A stretch of DNA of 64,000 bases from Pseudomonas sp. URIL14HWK12:I12 (GCF_003097135.1 NZ_QEQL01000006.1:308729-372728), one strand, 5' to 3'. Shown: positions 32,614-40,887, counted from the first letter of the stretch. Numbers and translations: made by a program. The notes: generated from the letters alone by a model not told the origin.

Positions 32614-33878
32614 TGTATCTGCTTCGCCTGGCCCTGGCCAGCCTTGCCAACCGACGCTTCACCGCTTTTCTCACCGCGTTCGCCATTGCCTTGTCGGTGT
32701 GCCTGTTGCTGGCGGTGGAGCGAGTGCGCACCGAAGCCCGCGCCAGCTTCGCGGCAACCTTGAGCGGCACCGACCTGGTGGTCGGCGCCCGCTCCGGTTC
32801 GGTCAACCTGCTGCTGTATTCGGTGTTTCGCATCGGTAATGCCACCAACAACATCCGCTGGGACAGCTACCAGCATTACGCCCAGGACCCACGGGTGAAA
32901 TGGGCGATTCCGCTCTCTCTGGGAGACTCGCACCGCGGCTACCGAGTGCTGGGTACCGATCACAATTATTTCGAGCACTATGAGTACGGGCACCATCGGC
33001 CTCTGGTACTGGCTGAGGGCCGGCCATTCGCCGATGATCCGTTCGAGGTGGTGCTGGGCGCTGAGGTGGCCGAGGCGCTGCACTACCATCTGGGCGACAA
33101 GGTGGTGCTGGCTCATGGGGTGTCGACCATCAGCCTGGTCAAGCACGACGACAAGCCTTTTACGGTGGTGGGTGTGCTGGCGCGCACCGGCACCCCGGTG
33201 GACCGCACGTTGCACATCAGCCTGGCCGGCATGGAGGCGATCCATATCGATTGGCACAACGGTGTGCCGGCGCGCGGCGAAGGCCGAGTCAGCGCCGAGC
33301 AGGCGCGGCACATGGACCTCACCCCCAATGCGATCACCGCGTTCCTGCTGGGGCTCAACAGCAAAGTCACCACGTTCGCCCTGCAGCGCGAAATCAATGA
33401 CTTTCGGGGTGAGCCGATGATGGCGATTCTTCCTGGGGTGGCGCTGCAAGAGCTGTGGAGCCTGATGGGCACTGCCGAGCAGGCGCTGTTCGTGGTGTCG
33501 GCATTCGTGGTTCTGACCGGGCTGATCGGCATGCTGACGGCAATCCTCACCAGCCTCAACGAACGGCGCCGCGAGATGGCGATCCTGCGCTCGGTCGGCG
33601 CCCGCCCATGGCACATCGCCGGGCTGCTGGTGGCCGAAGCGGCTGCCTTGGCCGGAATCGGCATCGCAGCCGGCGTCGGCCTGCTTTACGGCAGTATCGC
33701 CGCTGCCCAAGGCTTCGTTCAGGCGCAATACGGTATCTATCTACCGCTGTCGCTACCTAGCAGCTATGAGCTGAGTTTGCTGGGCGTGATCATGGGCTGT
33801 GCCGTGCTGATGGGGACGGTACCGGCCTGGCGCGCCTATCGGCAGTCGCTGGCCGACGGGTTGTCGATCCATGTGTAA
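32613..33878 (+). CDS. FtsX/MacB-like ABC permease of the zinc-responsive operon
   Basis: A 421-residue membrane protein. An N-terminal helix (about 18-36), a large periplasmic domain (about 40-270) and three C-terminal helices (about 290-415) give the FtsX/MacB-core topology. The cytoplasmic loop NERRREMAILRSVGARPW (about 312-329) is the coupling motif. It overlaps the next gene by 8 bp. Confidence 0.9.
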   Translation: MYLLRLALASLANRRFTAFLTAFAIALSVCLLLAVERVRTEARASFAATLSGTDLVVGARSGSVNLLLYSVFRIGNATNNIRWDSYQHYAQDPRVKWAIPLSLGDSHRGYRVLGTDHNYFEHYEYGHHRPLVLAEGRPFADDPFEVVLGAEVAEALHYHLGDKVVLAHGVSTISLVKHDDKPFTVVGVLARTGTPVDRTLHISLAGMEAIHIDWHNGVPARGEGRVSAEQARHMDLTPNAITAFLLGLNSKVTTFALQREINDFRGEPMMAILPGVALQELWSLMGTAEQALFVVSAFVVLTGLIGMLTAILTSLNERRREMAILRSVGARPWHIAGLLVAEAAALAGIGIAAGVGLLYGSIAAAQGFVQAQYGIYLPLSLPSSYELSLLGVIMGCAVLMGTVPAWRAYRQSLADGLSIHV

Positions 33879-34392
33879 GGCGATAATGGCTGGCCTTGCC
33901 TTGTGGGCACTGGCCACAGCAGCACTGGCAGCACCGACCCACGTGCTGAGCTGGGACGACTTGATCCCTGCCGACGCGCCGAAGCTAGCCCCGCAGATGG
34001 CGCCGCTGCACGACCTGTCGAAAATGGGCACCGCCTTGCAGGAGGATGCGCCGGCAGCCCATCAGCAGGCGCCCCATGCACCTGTGGTGCAGGCGCTCGA
34101 TGGCCAGCAGGTGCGCTTGCCCGGTTATATCGTGCCGCTGGAGGTGAACGAAGAAGGCCGCACTACCGACTTCTTGCTGGTGCCCTACTACGGCGCCTGC
34201 ATCCATGTGCCGCCGCCGCCGTCGAACCAGATCGTGCACGTGACCTCGGAGCTGGGCGTGAAGGTCGAGGAGCTTTACCAGCCCTACTGGATCGAGGGGC
34301 CGATGCGGGTCAAGGCCAGCACCAGCGAGCTGGCAGAGGCAGGCTACCAGATGGTCGGTGAGCGCATAGCCGTTTATGAGCTGCCTGAGTGA
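33871..34392 (+). CDS. DUF3299 periplasmic protein of the zinc-responsive operon
   Basis: A 173-residue secreted protein. A signal peptide (about 1-21, IMAGLALWALATAALAA) precedes a DUF3299 domain (LPGYIVPLEVNEEGRTTDFLLVPYYGACIHVPPPP). The start overlaps the permease stop by 8 bp. The DUF3299 Cys/His cluster (GACIHVP) could hold a metal. Last gene of the operon; precise role unknown. Confidence 0.85.
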   Translation: MCKAIMAGLALWALATAALAAPTHVLSWDDLIPADAPKLAPQMAPLHDLSKMGTALQEDAPAAHQQAPHAPVVQALDGQQVRLPGYIVPLEVNEEGRTTDFLLVPYYGACIHVPPPPSNQIVHVTSELGVKVEELYQPYWIEGPMRVKASTSELAEAGYQMVGERIAVYELPE

Positions 34393-34484
34393 TCAATTAA
34401 GCGTAACGTTGCGTCAGGTCAATTCCGCGGCTTTCAGGGCTCCTATCATGGCTTCAGAACTTATTGAATGCCTAAGGAGCACCC

Positions 34485-35165
34485 ATGAAAACCGCGCTGC
34501 TCAGCGCCTCTCTGGCCGCATTGGCCATGGCCCTGCCTTCTCTCGCCCAGGCTCACCAGGCGGGTGACTTCATCGTTCGCGCTGGCGCGGCTACCGTGGC
34601 CCCCAACGAAGGCAGCGGCAACCTGCGTGTGGACGGCGCACGCGTAGGTGGCACAAAGGCCACCCTGGACAGCGACACCCAATTGGGGCTGGCCTTTGCC
34701 TACATGCTCGACGACCATTTCGCCGTCGAACTGCTGGCGGCGACGCCGTTCAACCACAGCGTGGGCGTGAAGGGCGCGGGCCTGGATGGCAAGCTGGCCG
34801 ACATCAAGCAACTGCCACCCACCCTGTCGCTGCAGTACTACCCAATGGCGCCGACGTCCAAATTCCAGCCATATGCCGGCATTGGCATCAACTACACGCT
34901 GTTCTTCGATGAAGACCTGACGAGCGAGCGCAAGGCGCAGGGCTTCAGCAACCTGAAGATGCAGAATTCGGTGGGCTTGGCAGGCCAGCTGGGCTTCGAC
35001 TACCAGCTGACCGACCACGTGATGTTCAACGCCTCGGTCTGGTACGTCGACATCGATACCAAAGGCACCGTGGACGGCCCCACTGCTTTGGGCGCCAGCA
35101 AAACGAAGGTCGATGTGGATGTAGACCCCTGGGTGTACATGGTCGGCTTGGGCTACAAGTTCTGA
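34485..35165 (+). CDS. oprG: OmpW-family outer-membrane protein OprG
   Basis: A 226-residue eight-stranded beta-barrel of the OmpW family with a signal peptide (about 1-22, ALAMALPSLAQA) and a C-terminal GLGYKF ending in Phe, as needed for barrel assembly. AAGGAG precedes the ATG. OmpW/OprG proteins form a narrow hydrophobic channel for small uncharged molecules. In P. aeruginosa oprG also follows the zinc-responsive operon. A weak ANR-like site lies at 34409-34422. Confidence 0.9.
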   Translation: MKTALLSASLAALAMALPSLAQAHQAGDFIVRAGAATVAPNEGSGNLRVDGARVGGTKATLDSDTQLGLAFAYMLDDHFAVELLAATPFNHSVGVKGAGLDGKLADIKQLPPTLSLQYYPMAPTSKFQPYAGIGINYTLFFDEDLTSERKAQGFSNLKMQNSVGLAGQLGFDYQLTDHVMFNASVWYVDIDTKGTVDGPTALGASKTKVDVDVDPWVYMVGLGYKF

Positions 35166-35187
35166 GCTGGCCAGGCTGCTGGTGGGA

Positions 35188-36117
35188 TCACTCCGCCAGC
35201 AGCTTGCGCAACCCTTCCACCAACGGCGTAGGCGCAGCGACCTCGAAGCGCTCCAGCAGCCGCTGGTTGTTCGCCCGCGAATGGCGAATGTCCCCTGCCC
35301 GCGCTGGCTGGTAGCTGACCGCAGGCAATGCCCCTACCACTTCTTCGAGTGCCGCGAGCAAACCATTGAGCGAGGTGGCCTCGTTGAGCCCCACGTTTAC
35401 CGCGCCTTCTTGCACCTGCTCGGCCTCCAGTGCCTGCACCAGCAGCTTGACCAGATCTTCGACGTAGAAGAAGTCGCGTGTTTGCTCACCATCGCCGAAT
35501 ACGGTGATAGGCACGCCGGCCAGCGCCCGCTGGGCGAAGATGCTGATCACCCCGGAATAAGGCGAGGATGGGTCCTGGCGGGGGCCGTAGATGTTGAAGA
35601 AGCGGAAGATCACCGGCTCCAGGCCGTGCTGGCGCTGGTAGAACTCCAGGTACTGCTCGCTGGCGAGCTTGTCGCTGGCGTAGGGTGTGAGCGGCGCCTT
35701 GGGTGTGCTTTCGCAGACTTCGACGCCTTCGCCATTGTTGCCGTATACCGCTGCACTGGAAGCAAACAGCACCCGGCGGATACCCGCCAGGCGCATGGCT
35801 TCGCACAGGTTCAGCGTGCCGATGAAATTGCTCCGGTGAGTTCTGACCGGGTCTTCCACAGATGCCTGAACCGAAGCCACCGCCGCCAAGTGCACCACGG
35901 CACGGCAGCCTCGGGTGGCAGCCGTAACTGCCTCGGCGTCAGCCACGTCCGCCACGATCAGCTCCAGTGCCGGGTTGGCCAGCGGCAGATTGCTGCGCTT
36001 GCCCGTGGAAAGGTCGTCGAGCACACGCACTGGGTAGCCGGCGGCCAGCAGGGCCTGGGCGAGGTGCGAGCCAATGAAGCCGGCACCGCCGGTGATCAGG
36101 ATGGGGGCTTCAGCCAT
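35188..36117 (-). CDS. NAD-dependent sugar-nucleotide epimerase (GalE-like)
   Basis: A 309-residue extended SDR. GGAGFIGSHL binds NAD, the catalytic Ser is in LFASSAAVYG and the catalytic Tyr/Lys pair is in PYASDKLASE. Family members epimerise UDP-hexoses for surface polysaccharide. The ATG at 36117 starts the Rossmann fold; the frame runs upstream to 36279 only through the neighbouring gene. Overlaps the RmlD-like gene by 8 bp. Confidence 0.9.
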   Translation of the reverse strand: MAEAPILITGGAGFIGSHLAQALLAAGYPVRVLDDLSTGKRSNLPLANPALELIVADVADAEAVTAATRGCRAVVHLAAVASVQASVEDPVRTHRSNFIGTLNLCEAMRLAGIRRVLFASSAAVYGNNGEGVEVCESTPKAPLTPYASDKLASEQYLEFYQRQHGLEPVIFRFFNIYGPRQDPSSPYSGVISIFAQRALAGVPITVFGDGEQTRDFFYVEDLVKLLVQALEAEQVQEGAVNVGLNEATSLNGLLAALEEVVGALPAVSYQPARAGDIRHSRANNQRLLERFEVAAPTPLVEGLRKLLAE

Positions 36118-36994
36118 GGCGAAAGTAACGTTCCAGCAGGGCCGGGAGGCCGGCGCGCCAGGCGCGGGGCTTGATCCCGAAGGTGTGTAGGATTTTCTTG
36201 CAGGCCAACACGGCATGCTGGGGTTCTTCGAAGGCATCCGGTAATGCGGCGTGGCTTTGCGGGCTGATCTGCCCGGCACTCACCGAGTGCAGCGCCGCGG
36301 CCTCGCCCAGGATCGCCTGGCCCAGGGCCAGGGCGGTGGTGGCTTCGTTGCCTGCGTAGTGGTAGGTGCCCCATAGCGGCGCCTCGCAGTCGAGCTGTTT
36401 GAGCACCGAGAGGATCACCCGCGCTGCGTCATCTACCGGCGTGGGGTTGCCGCGGCGGTCGTCGGCCAGTTGCACGGCCTGGCCGCCGATCACCTGCGCC
36501 AGGAAGCGCCCCATGATGCCCTCGCGGCTCTCGTCGAGCAGCCAGCCGAAGCGCAGCATGACATGCTGTGGGCAGATCGCCCGCACGCTTTGCTCGATAC
36601 GCCAGAGGCTTTGGCCGCGCAAACCCAGCGGCAGGGGCTCGTCCCGTTCACTGTAGGCGGTGGCGCGGGCCCCATCGAACACGCGGTAGCTCGACGGTTG
36701 CACGAGCACGATGCCGTGATGCGTGCACAGCTCGGCCAGCCGCTCGATCGCCCGCTCTTGCCCGGCCAGGCGCGATGCGCCCACGCTTTCGCCCTGGAAC
36801 CAGTCGAAGTAGTAGGCCAGGTTGACCACCACGTCAGGGCGGTTCTCGTCGAGTAGCTGGGTTAGGCTCGCCGCGTCCCAACCAGCCTCGGGTGGGCGCG
36901 GAGCCAGGAAGCTGACATCTTCCTCGGCCCCCTGGCGGATCAGTGCTTGCCCAAGGGCGTTGCCGCCGCCCAGGAGCATCAGGCGCATTCGCAT
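36110..36994 (-). CDS. RmlD-like SDR protein lacking the catalytic Tyr-Lys pair
   Basis: A 294-residue Rossmann protein of the dTDP-4-dehydrorhamnose reductase/MAT2B type. NAD(P)-binding LLGGGNALGQAL and the SSYRVFDG segment are kept. Where the family has YGxxK, this protein reads LRGQSLW: Arg126 replaces Tyr and Leu130 replaces Lys. It may be a binding or regulatory subunit of its overlapping epimerase partner instead of a reductase. The gene pair follows oprG in other Pseudomonas. Confidence 0.85.
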   Translation of the reverse strand: MRMRLMLLGGGNALGQALIRQGAEEDVSFLAPRPPEAGWDAASLTQLLDENRPDVVVNLAYYFDWFQGESVGASRLAGQERAIERLAELCTHHGIVLVQPSSYRVFDGARATAYSERDEPLPLGLRGQSLWRIEQSVRAICPQHVMLRFGWLLDESREGIMGRFLAQVIGGQAVQLADDRRGNPTPVDDAARVILSVLKQLDCEAPLWGTYHYAGNEATTALALGQAILGEAAALHSVSAGQISPQSHAALPDAFEEPQHAVLACKKILHTFGIKPRAWRAGLPALLERYFRHG

Positions 36995-37150
36995 CGATTC
37001 AGCAGGTCCGGTGTCGGTGGAGCGGGCTGTCGCTGCCCCGCTTTGGATAAAGCCGCCATTTTGCGGGTTTTGGGGGGTTTAGTCACCCCATGACGGGCAG
37101 GTAGCAAAAGGTTATCGTGCACACCGACCTTTTTTCTGGAAACCGCTCGC

Positions 37151-37789
37151 ATGGCAAGCCCGTTGCGCAAACTGCTGATGCTCGCTGTGCTGGCCAGCCA
37201 TCCGTTCACGCTGGCCCATGCCGAGGGCACGCCTGGGGTGTTCGATTTTTATGTGCTGAGCCTGTCCTGGTCGCCCAGCTATTGCCTGAGCAAGCCACAG
37301 GACGTGCAGTGCCGGGGCAAGGGCTATGGGTTCGTGCTGCACGGGCTATGGCCGCAATACGCAAACAACGGCTGGCCGCAGTTCTGCGAGCCTTTCATGC
37401 CGCTCAGCGAGGCCGAACGAGTTAAAGGAATGACACTGTTCCCTTCGCCTGCCTTGATGGCCCATGAATGGAAAAAACACGGTACTTGCAGCGGCCTTGG
37501 CGCTCAGGGGTACCTGGCCGCCTCGGACCAAGCACTGGCAGCGGTGGCCATCCCCGCGCAGTTTGAGCCCTCCGCCAACGCCCAGCGGCTGGGCGCCGGC
37601 CAGATCAAAGCGTTGTTTCGCCAGCGTAACCCGGCCATCCCGGAAGATGGCCTGGCGGTCTACTGCACGCGTGGCCAGTTGAGCGAGGTGCGTGTGTGCC
37701 TGAGCAAAAGCCTGCAACCCACCGCCTGCGGTGCCGCACTCAAGGGGCAATGCAAGCGCGATGACCTGCTGATACCCGGGGTACGTTGA
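37151..37789 (+). CDS. Periplasmic ribonuclease T2 family protein
   Basis: A 212-residue secreted RNase I-like enzyme. The signal peptide spans about 1-24 (LLMLAVLASHPFTLAHAEG). Catalytic motif 1 is FVLHGLWP with His64 and motif 2 is HEWKKHGTC with Glu106 and His110. The six cysteines suggest disulfides. It degrades RNA without base specificity in the periplasm. Divergent from the RmlD-like gene. Confidence 0.92.
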   Translation: MASPLRKLLMLAVLASHPFTLAHAEGTPGVFDFYVLSLSWSPSYCLSKPQDVQCRGKGYGFVLHGLWPQYANNGWPQFCEPFMPLSEAERVKGMTLFPSPALMAHEWKKHGTCSGLGAQGYLAASDQALAAVAIPAQFEPSANAQRLGAGQIKALFRQRNPAIPEDGLAVYCTRGQLSEVRVCLSKSLQPTACGAALKGQCKRDDLLIPGVR

Positions 37790-38803
37790 TCACCACTGCA
37801 CGCTTACCTTGCCGAAGTGGCCGCCCGCTTCCTGCAAGCGGAATGCATCGGCCAGGCTCTCCAAGGGGAAGCTTCGGTCGAGCACCGGGCGAATCGAGCT
37901 CGATTCCAGCGCCCTCACATACTCCTGCTGCTGCAGGCGGGTGCCCACGATCAGCCCCTGCAACCGCACTTGCTTGGCCATCAGCAGTGCGGTTGGCACT
38001 TCGCCCTGGCGACCAGTCAGCACGCCGATCAGGGAAATATGGCCGCCCACCTTCACGGCGCGGATCGACTGGCCCAAGGTGCCCGGCCCGCCCAGCTCGA
38101 TGACATGGTCAACGCCATGGCCTTGGGTGAGTTCGCGCACCTGCTCGGCCCACTCTGGATGTTCACGGTAATTGACCGTGGCATCGGCGCCCAGCTGCCT
38201 GGCACGCTCGAGCTTGTCGTTGGAGGAGGAGGTAACGATCACGCGCGCGCCCATCAGTTTGCCGATCTGCAACGCAGCAATGGACACACCACCGGTGCCC
38301 AGCGTGAGAAGAGTGTCTCCGGCCTTTAGCTGGCCATCCCCCACAAGGGCTCGCCAGGCGGTCAGCCCTGCCGTAGTGATGGTCGCCGCCTCGGCGTGGC
38401 TCCACCCACGAGGAGCAAGGGTGAAGGCCTGGGTGTCGCGCACCACGTACTCACTGGCGAACCCGTCGATACCGTCCCCAGGCGTCTGGCCGAAATGCCC
38501 TACCGCAGCGAATGCGGGCCCGGACAGCCAGTGCGGGAAGAACGTCGATACTACGTGGTCACCCGGCTTGAACTCAGTAACGCCCTCACCGACCGCTTCG
38601 ACCACACCGGCACCGTCTGACAGCAACAGGCGGCCGTCTTCGGTAGGGATGCCGCCATTGGCCACCAGCAGATCGTGGTAATTGAGCGAGCTGGCGTGCA
38701 CGCGGACGCGCACCTGGCCCTTGCCGGGCTGACCCGGGTCAGGCAGATCGCGCAGTTCGATATTGGCCAGCCCGCCAGGGGCTTTGAGCACCATTGCTTT
38801 CAT
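37790..38803 (-). CDS. MDR-family NAD(P)-dependent oxidoreductase
   Basis: A 337-residue medium-chain dehydrogenase/reductase lacking the catalytic-zinc Cys, in the quinone-oxidoreductase-like group. It has a GroES-like fold (about 1-130) and a Rossmann domain (GTGGVSIAALQIGKLMGARV). The ATG at 38803 comes right after a U-rich run, with its GGAG inside a terminator-like stem (38811-38849); a GTG at 38827 is possible. Substrate unknown. Confidence 0.88.
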   Translation of the reverse strand: MKAMVLKAPGGLANIELRDLPDPGQPGKGQVRVRVHASSLNYHDLLVANGGIPTEDGRLLLSDGAGVVEAVGEGVTEFKPGDHVVSTFFPHWLSGPAFAAVGHFGQTPGDGIDGFASEYVVRDTQAFTLAPRGWSHAEAATITTAGLTAWRALVGDGQLKAGDTLLTLGTGGVSIAALQIGKLMGARVIVTSSSNDKLERARQLGADATVNYREHPEWAEQVRELTQGHGVDHVIELGGPGTLGQSIRAVKVGGHISLIGVLTGRQGEVPTALLMAKQVRLQGLIVGTRLQQQEYVRALESSSIRPVLDRSFPLESLADAFRLQEAGGHFGKVSVQW

Positions 38804-38849
38804 GAAAAAACGCTCCACACCGATCACAAGGGCTGATCAGTGTAGAGCG
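38804..38849 (-). terminator. Terminator-like hairpin overlapping the ribosome binding site of the MDR gene
   Basis: A long imperfect stem (38811-38826 with 38834-38849, two mismatches) is followed on the minus strand by GTTTTTTC and then the ATG at 38803. It has the form of an intrinsic terminator for the upstream small gene. It also locks the GGAG of the downstream gene in its 3' arm. Confidence 0.65.
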
Positions 38850-38871
38850 TATTGGCTTGGTGCGTGGCGCG

Positions 38872-39327
38872 TCAGTTTTGCGGGCGTTGCTTGGTACCGT
38901 CGAGTTCGGCCTTCTTGCCCGTGCTGATTTCGGTGATCTGCGCTGATTTGGCGATGGCGAAATCAAAGGTGTCCTGCATCTTGGCGATGGCTTCGGTGGC
39001 CGTACCCTTCAGGCCGCCGTTGGCCGCCCAGTCGAAGTTCCAGGAGCCTGAAAGGTTGTCGGCCCCGGCCACATCGTGGGTTTCGATGGCGGTGAATACA
39101 TCGGGGTGGCTGACCATGTAGTTGGCCGCCGCCTTTACGTCCGCAGGCGCGCTGTTGCTATTGGCCAACTGCTTGAGCTCATCACCGGTAATCGCACCCT
39201 TGCCCTTCTGGCGCATATAGTCAGAGAGGGTCTTGCTGGACTTGGCGATGTCCAACCGGCTGTCGAATGCATTGCTGGTATTGCCTGGCGACGAACTGTT
39301 GTTGCTGGTGGAAGAGACGTTGGTCAT
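38872..39327 (-). CDS. Small HrpK-like protein of unknown function
   Basis: A 151-residue hydrophilic protein without signal peptide or cysteine. The first 22 residues are Ser/Asn-rich, like type III secretion leaders. The middle (AITGDELKQLAN, then NYMVSHPDVFTAIETHDVAG) has a helix-loop-helix rhythm that I associate with a repeat in P. syringae HrpK/HopB-type proteins; this similarity is tentative. No type III apparatus gene is in the window. The ATG at 39327 follows AGGGAAG. Phased TTCAC repeats lie upstream. Confidence 0.65.
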   Translation of the reverse strand: MTNVSSTSNNSSSPGNTSNAFDSRLDIAKSSKTLSDYMRQKGKGAITGDELKQLANSNSAPADVKAAANYMVSHPDVFTAIETHDVAGADNLSGSWNFDWAANGGLKGTATEAIAKMQDTFDFAIAKSAQITEISTGKKAELDGTKQRPQN

Positions 39328-39415
39328 GGCGGCTTCCCTGAAGTGTGGTGATGGCACTGTCACGATGTGCCATGACCGTGACACTACCATGAAGGAAATC
39401 TGGAAAAGCCCGCGC

Positions 39416-39460
39416 TTTCACAGCAATTCACAACACACTGAAGATTTCACGCACTTTCAC
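39416..39460 (-). promoter_or_regulatory. Phased TTCAC repeats upstream of the small HrpK-like gene
   Basis: TTTCAC or ATTCAC occurs at 39416, 39426, 39445 and 39455 on the plus strand, with spacing of 10, 19 and 10 bp, so all face the same side of the helix. They lie about 90-130 bp upstream of the ATG at 39327. The motif resembles the TTTTCAC part of the P. putida ColR response-regulator site. Confidence 0.4.
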
Positions 39461-39560
39461 GAAATCATCTTGAAGCCCGGCCCCCAGGCCGCGTTAAGCG
39501 GTACACATACGATGCGACGCCCAACGGGGCCTGCGCCAGCGCCAACTCAAACCGGATGGC

Positions 39561-40742
39561 CTAGCTGCCCCTTCCGCTTTCTGGTGCCAAGCGTTGCAAA
39601 ACAAGAATGCGTGACAGCAACTCGTCGCGATCAATGTAGCACCCTTGGAAATGCCGCTCCCCGGTCGTAGGGTCGAACTCGTCTCGAGCGTGCAGAGCGC
39701 GGCGGTTATCGAAGCACCACATCTGCCCGGCCTCCAGGCGATGGCGATAACGGAAGCGAGCTTCACGGGTCATTTCGATGAACCGGCGGTAGGCCCGATA
39801 AAGTGGCAGCATTCGCTCAACAGGCGTACTGAAAGGGCCACGCAAAAAATTGGCCATCCGAATCTCGGTAACTTCTCCCGCTTCATTCAACGCAATGATC
39901 GGCGCCCGGCAACGGTAGTCGCTGGTGCGGCCTTTGTTGCGAAACTCCACCCGGGTCTCGCTGAGCGCGGCGAAGGCCTCCGGGTCTTCCAGCCGCAACG
40001 CTTCGGCAATTTCGAAACCGTCCACAAAGGTGCTGCTGCCTCCGACGGCGTTATTGATCAGGCAGTGGAGAAACTGCAAGCCCGGCTGCAATTCCCGCGT
40101 CGGCAGGTCCGTATGAAGTGGCAAGTTAAAGGTGGTGTAAGCGTTGCTGTCTGCTTCAGCCTTTGACTGAACGTTAAACAGGACGCCGAAATTGGACTCT
40201 CGAATGAAGGAGATACGGTTGGCGACAAGCTTGAGAGAACCAGGCTCGACGGGGACACCATTCACCAGGCTCAAACCGGTATCGCGCAGTGCGAGCAGCC
40301 ACGCCAGCAAAACTTCATCATCCTGCATGATGGCGTCATAACCGAAGGTTGGAACTGCCAGTGTGGCGTTCCAACGGTGAGGCTTGGGTCGTTCGGCTGC
40401 CTGTTCGGCCAGCGACACCTCGTCATAGGCATGGGCACGAAGCCAGCCCGCATCGTATTGGCTGGTATGGCCCTGATCCCATTCGACCAACAAAGATCCG
40501 CCCTCGGTGACAGAGACTTTTGACGCCTTTATTTCCATGGGCGCATCGGCGATCTCGAACACTTGCTCGCGCGTTACGCCATAGACGCACTCACTGCAGG
40601 GGCAGTTATCTCGCAGCCAGATGTAATGGTAGGGGCTTAAACGGCCATCTCCCCAGGTGACATCCACATGAGCGCCCTTCATAACCGCTGCGGTAATGGG
40701 GCTGATGACCGCGTATGTTCGGTAGTCTGCAATAGCATCCAT
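39561..40742 (-). CDS. Gamma-butyrobetaine-hydroxylase-like Fe(II)/2-oxoglutarate dioxygenase
   Basis: A 393-residue TauD/TfdA-fold enzyme of the BBOX type. The N-terminal zinc domain (DUF971, about 20-110) has Cys47, Cys49 and Cys52 (CPCSEC) and a nearby His. The catalytic domain has His211-x-Asp213 in LPLHTDLP, distal His352 and the 2-oxoglutarate-binding Arg364. Homologues hydroxylate gamma-butyrobetaine to carnitine. No other carnitine gene is nearby, so a related betaine substrate is possible. Divergent from a LysR regulator. Confidence 0.88.
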   Translation of the reverse strand: MDAIADYRTYAVISPITAAVMKGAHVDVTWGDGRLSPYHYIWLRDNCPCSECVYGVTREQVFEIADAPMEIKASKVSVTEGGSLLVEWDQGHTSQYDAGWLRAHAYDEVSLAEQAAERPKPHRWNATLAVPTFGYDAIMQDDEVLLAWLLALRDTGLSLVNGVPVEPGSLKLVANRISFIRESNFGVLFNVQSKAEADSNAYTTFNLPLHTDLPTRELQPGLQFLHCLINNAVGGSSTFVDGFEIAEALRLEDPEAFAALSETRVEFRNKGRTSDYRCRAPIIALNEAGEVTEIRMANFLRGPFSTPVERMLPLYRAYRRFIEMTREARFRYRHRLEAGQMWCFDNRRALHARDEFDPTTGERHFQGCYIDRDELLSRILVLQRLAPESGRGS

Positions 40743-40774
40743 AGCGCTCTCCCTAGGGATGTCGGGTTAATCTG

Positions 40775-40786
40775 GGTTATGTATCG
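40775..40786 (+). promoter_or_regulatory. Inverted repeat arm 1 between dioxygenase and LysR genes
   Basis: GGTTATGTATCG is repeated exactly in inverted orientation at 40869-40880. This arm lies 33 bp upstream of the dioxygenase start. Probable binding element of the divergent LysR regulator. Confidence 0.5.
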
Positions 40787-40868
40787 TCGCAAGATCGGGG
40801 GCCCCCTCTCATTTGCGTAGCGCTATGGTGAAGGGCAAGCCGGCATGCTACAAACGAGATCTCCTTTC

Positions 40869-40880
40869 CGATACATAACC
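40869..40880 (-). promoter_or_regulatory. Inverted repeat arm 2 between dioxygenase and LysR genes
   Basis: CGATACATAACC is the exact reverse complement of the arm at 40775-40786. It lies 7 bp upstream of the LysR ATG, where binding would autorepress; it also overlaps the weak ribosome-binding region. Confidence 0.5.
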
Positions 40881-40887
40881 TTCTATT

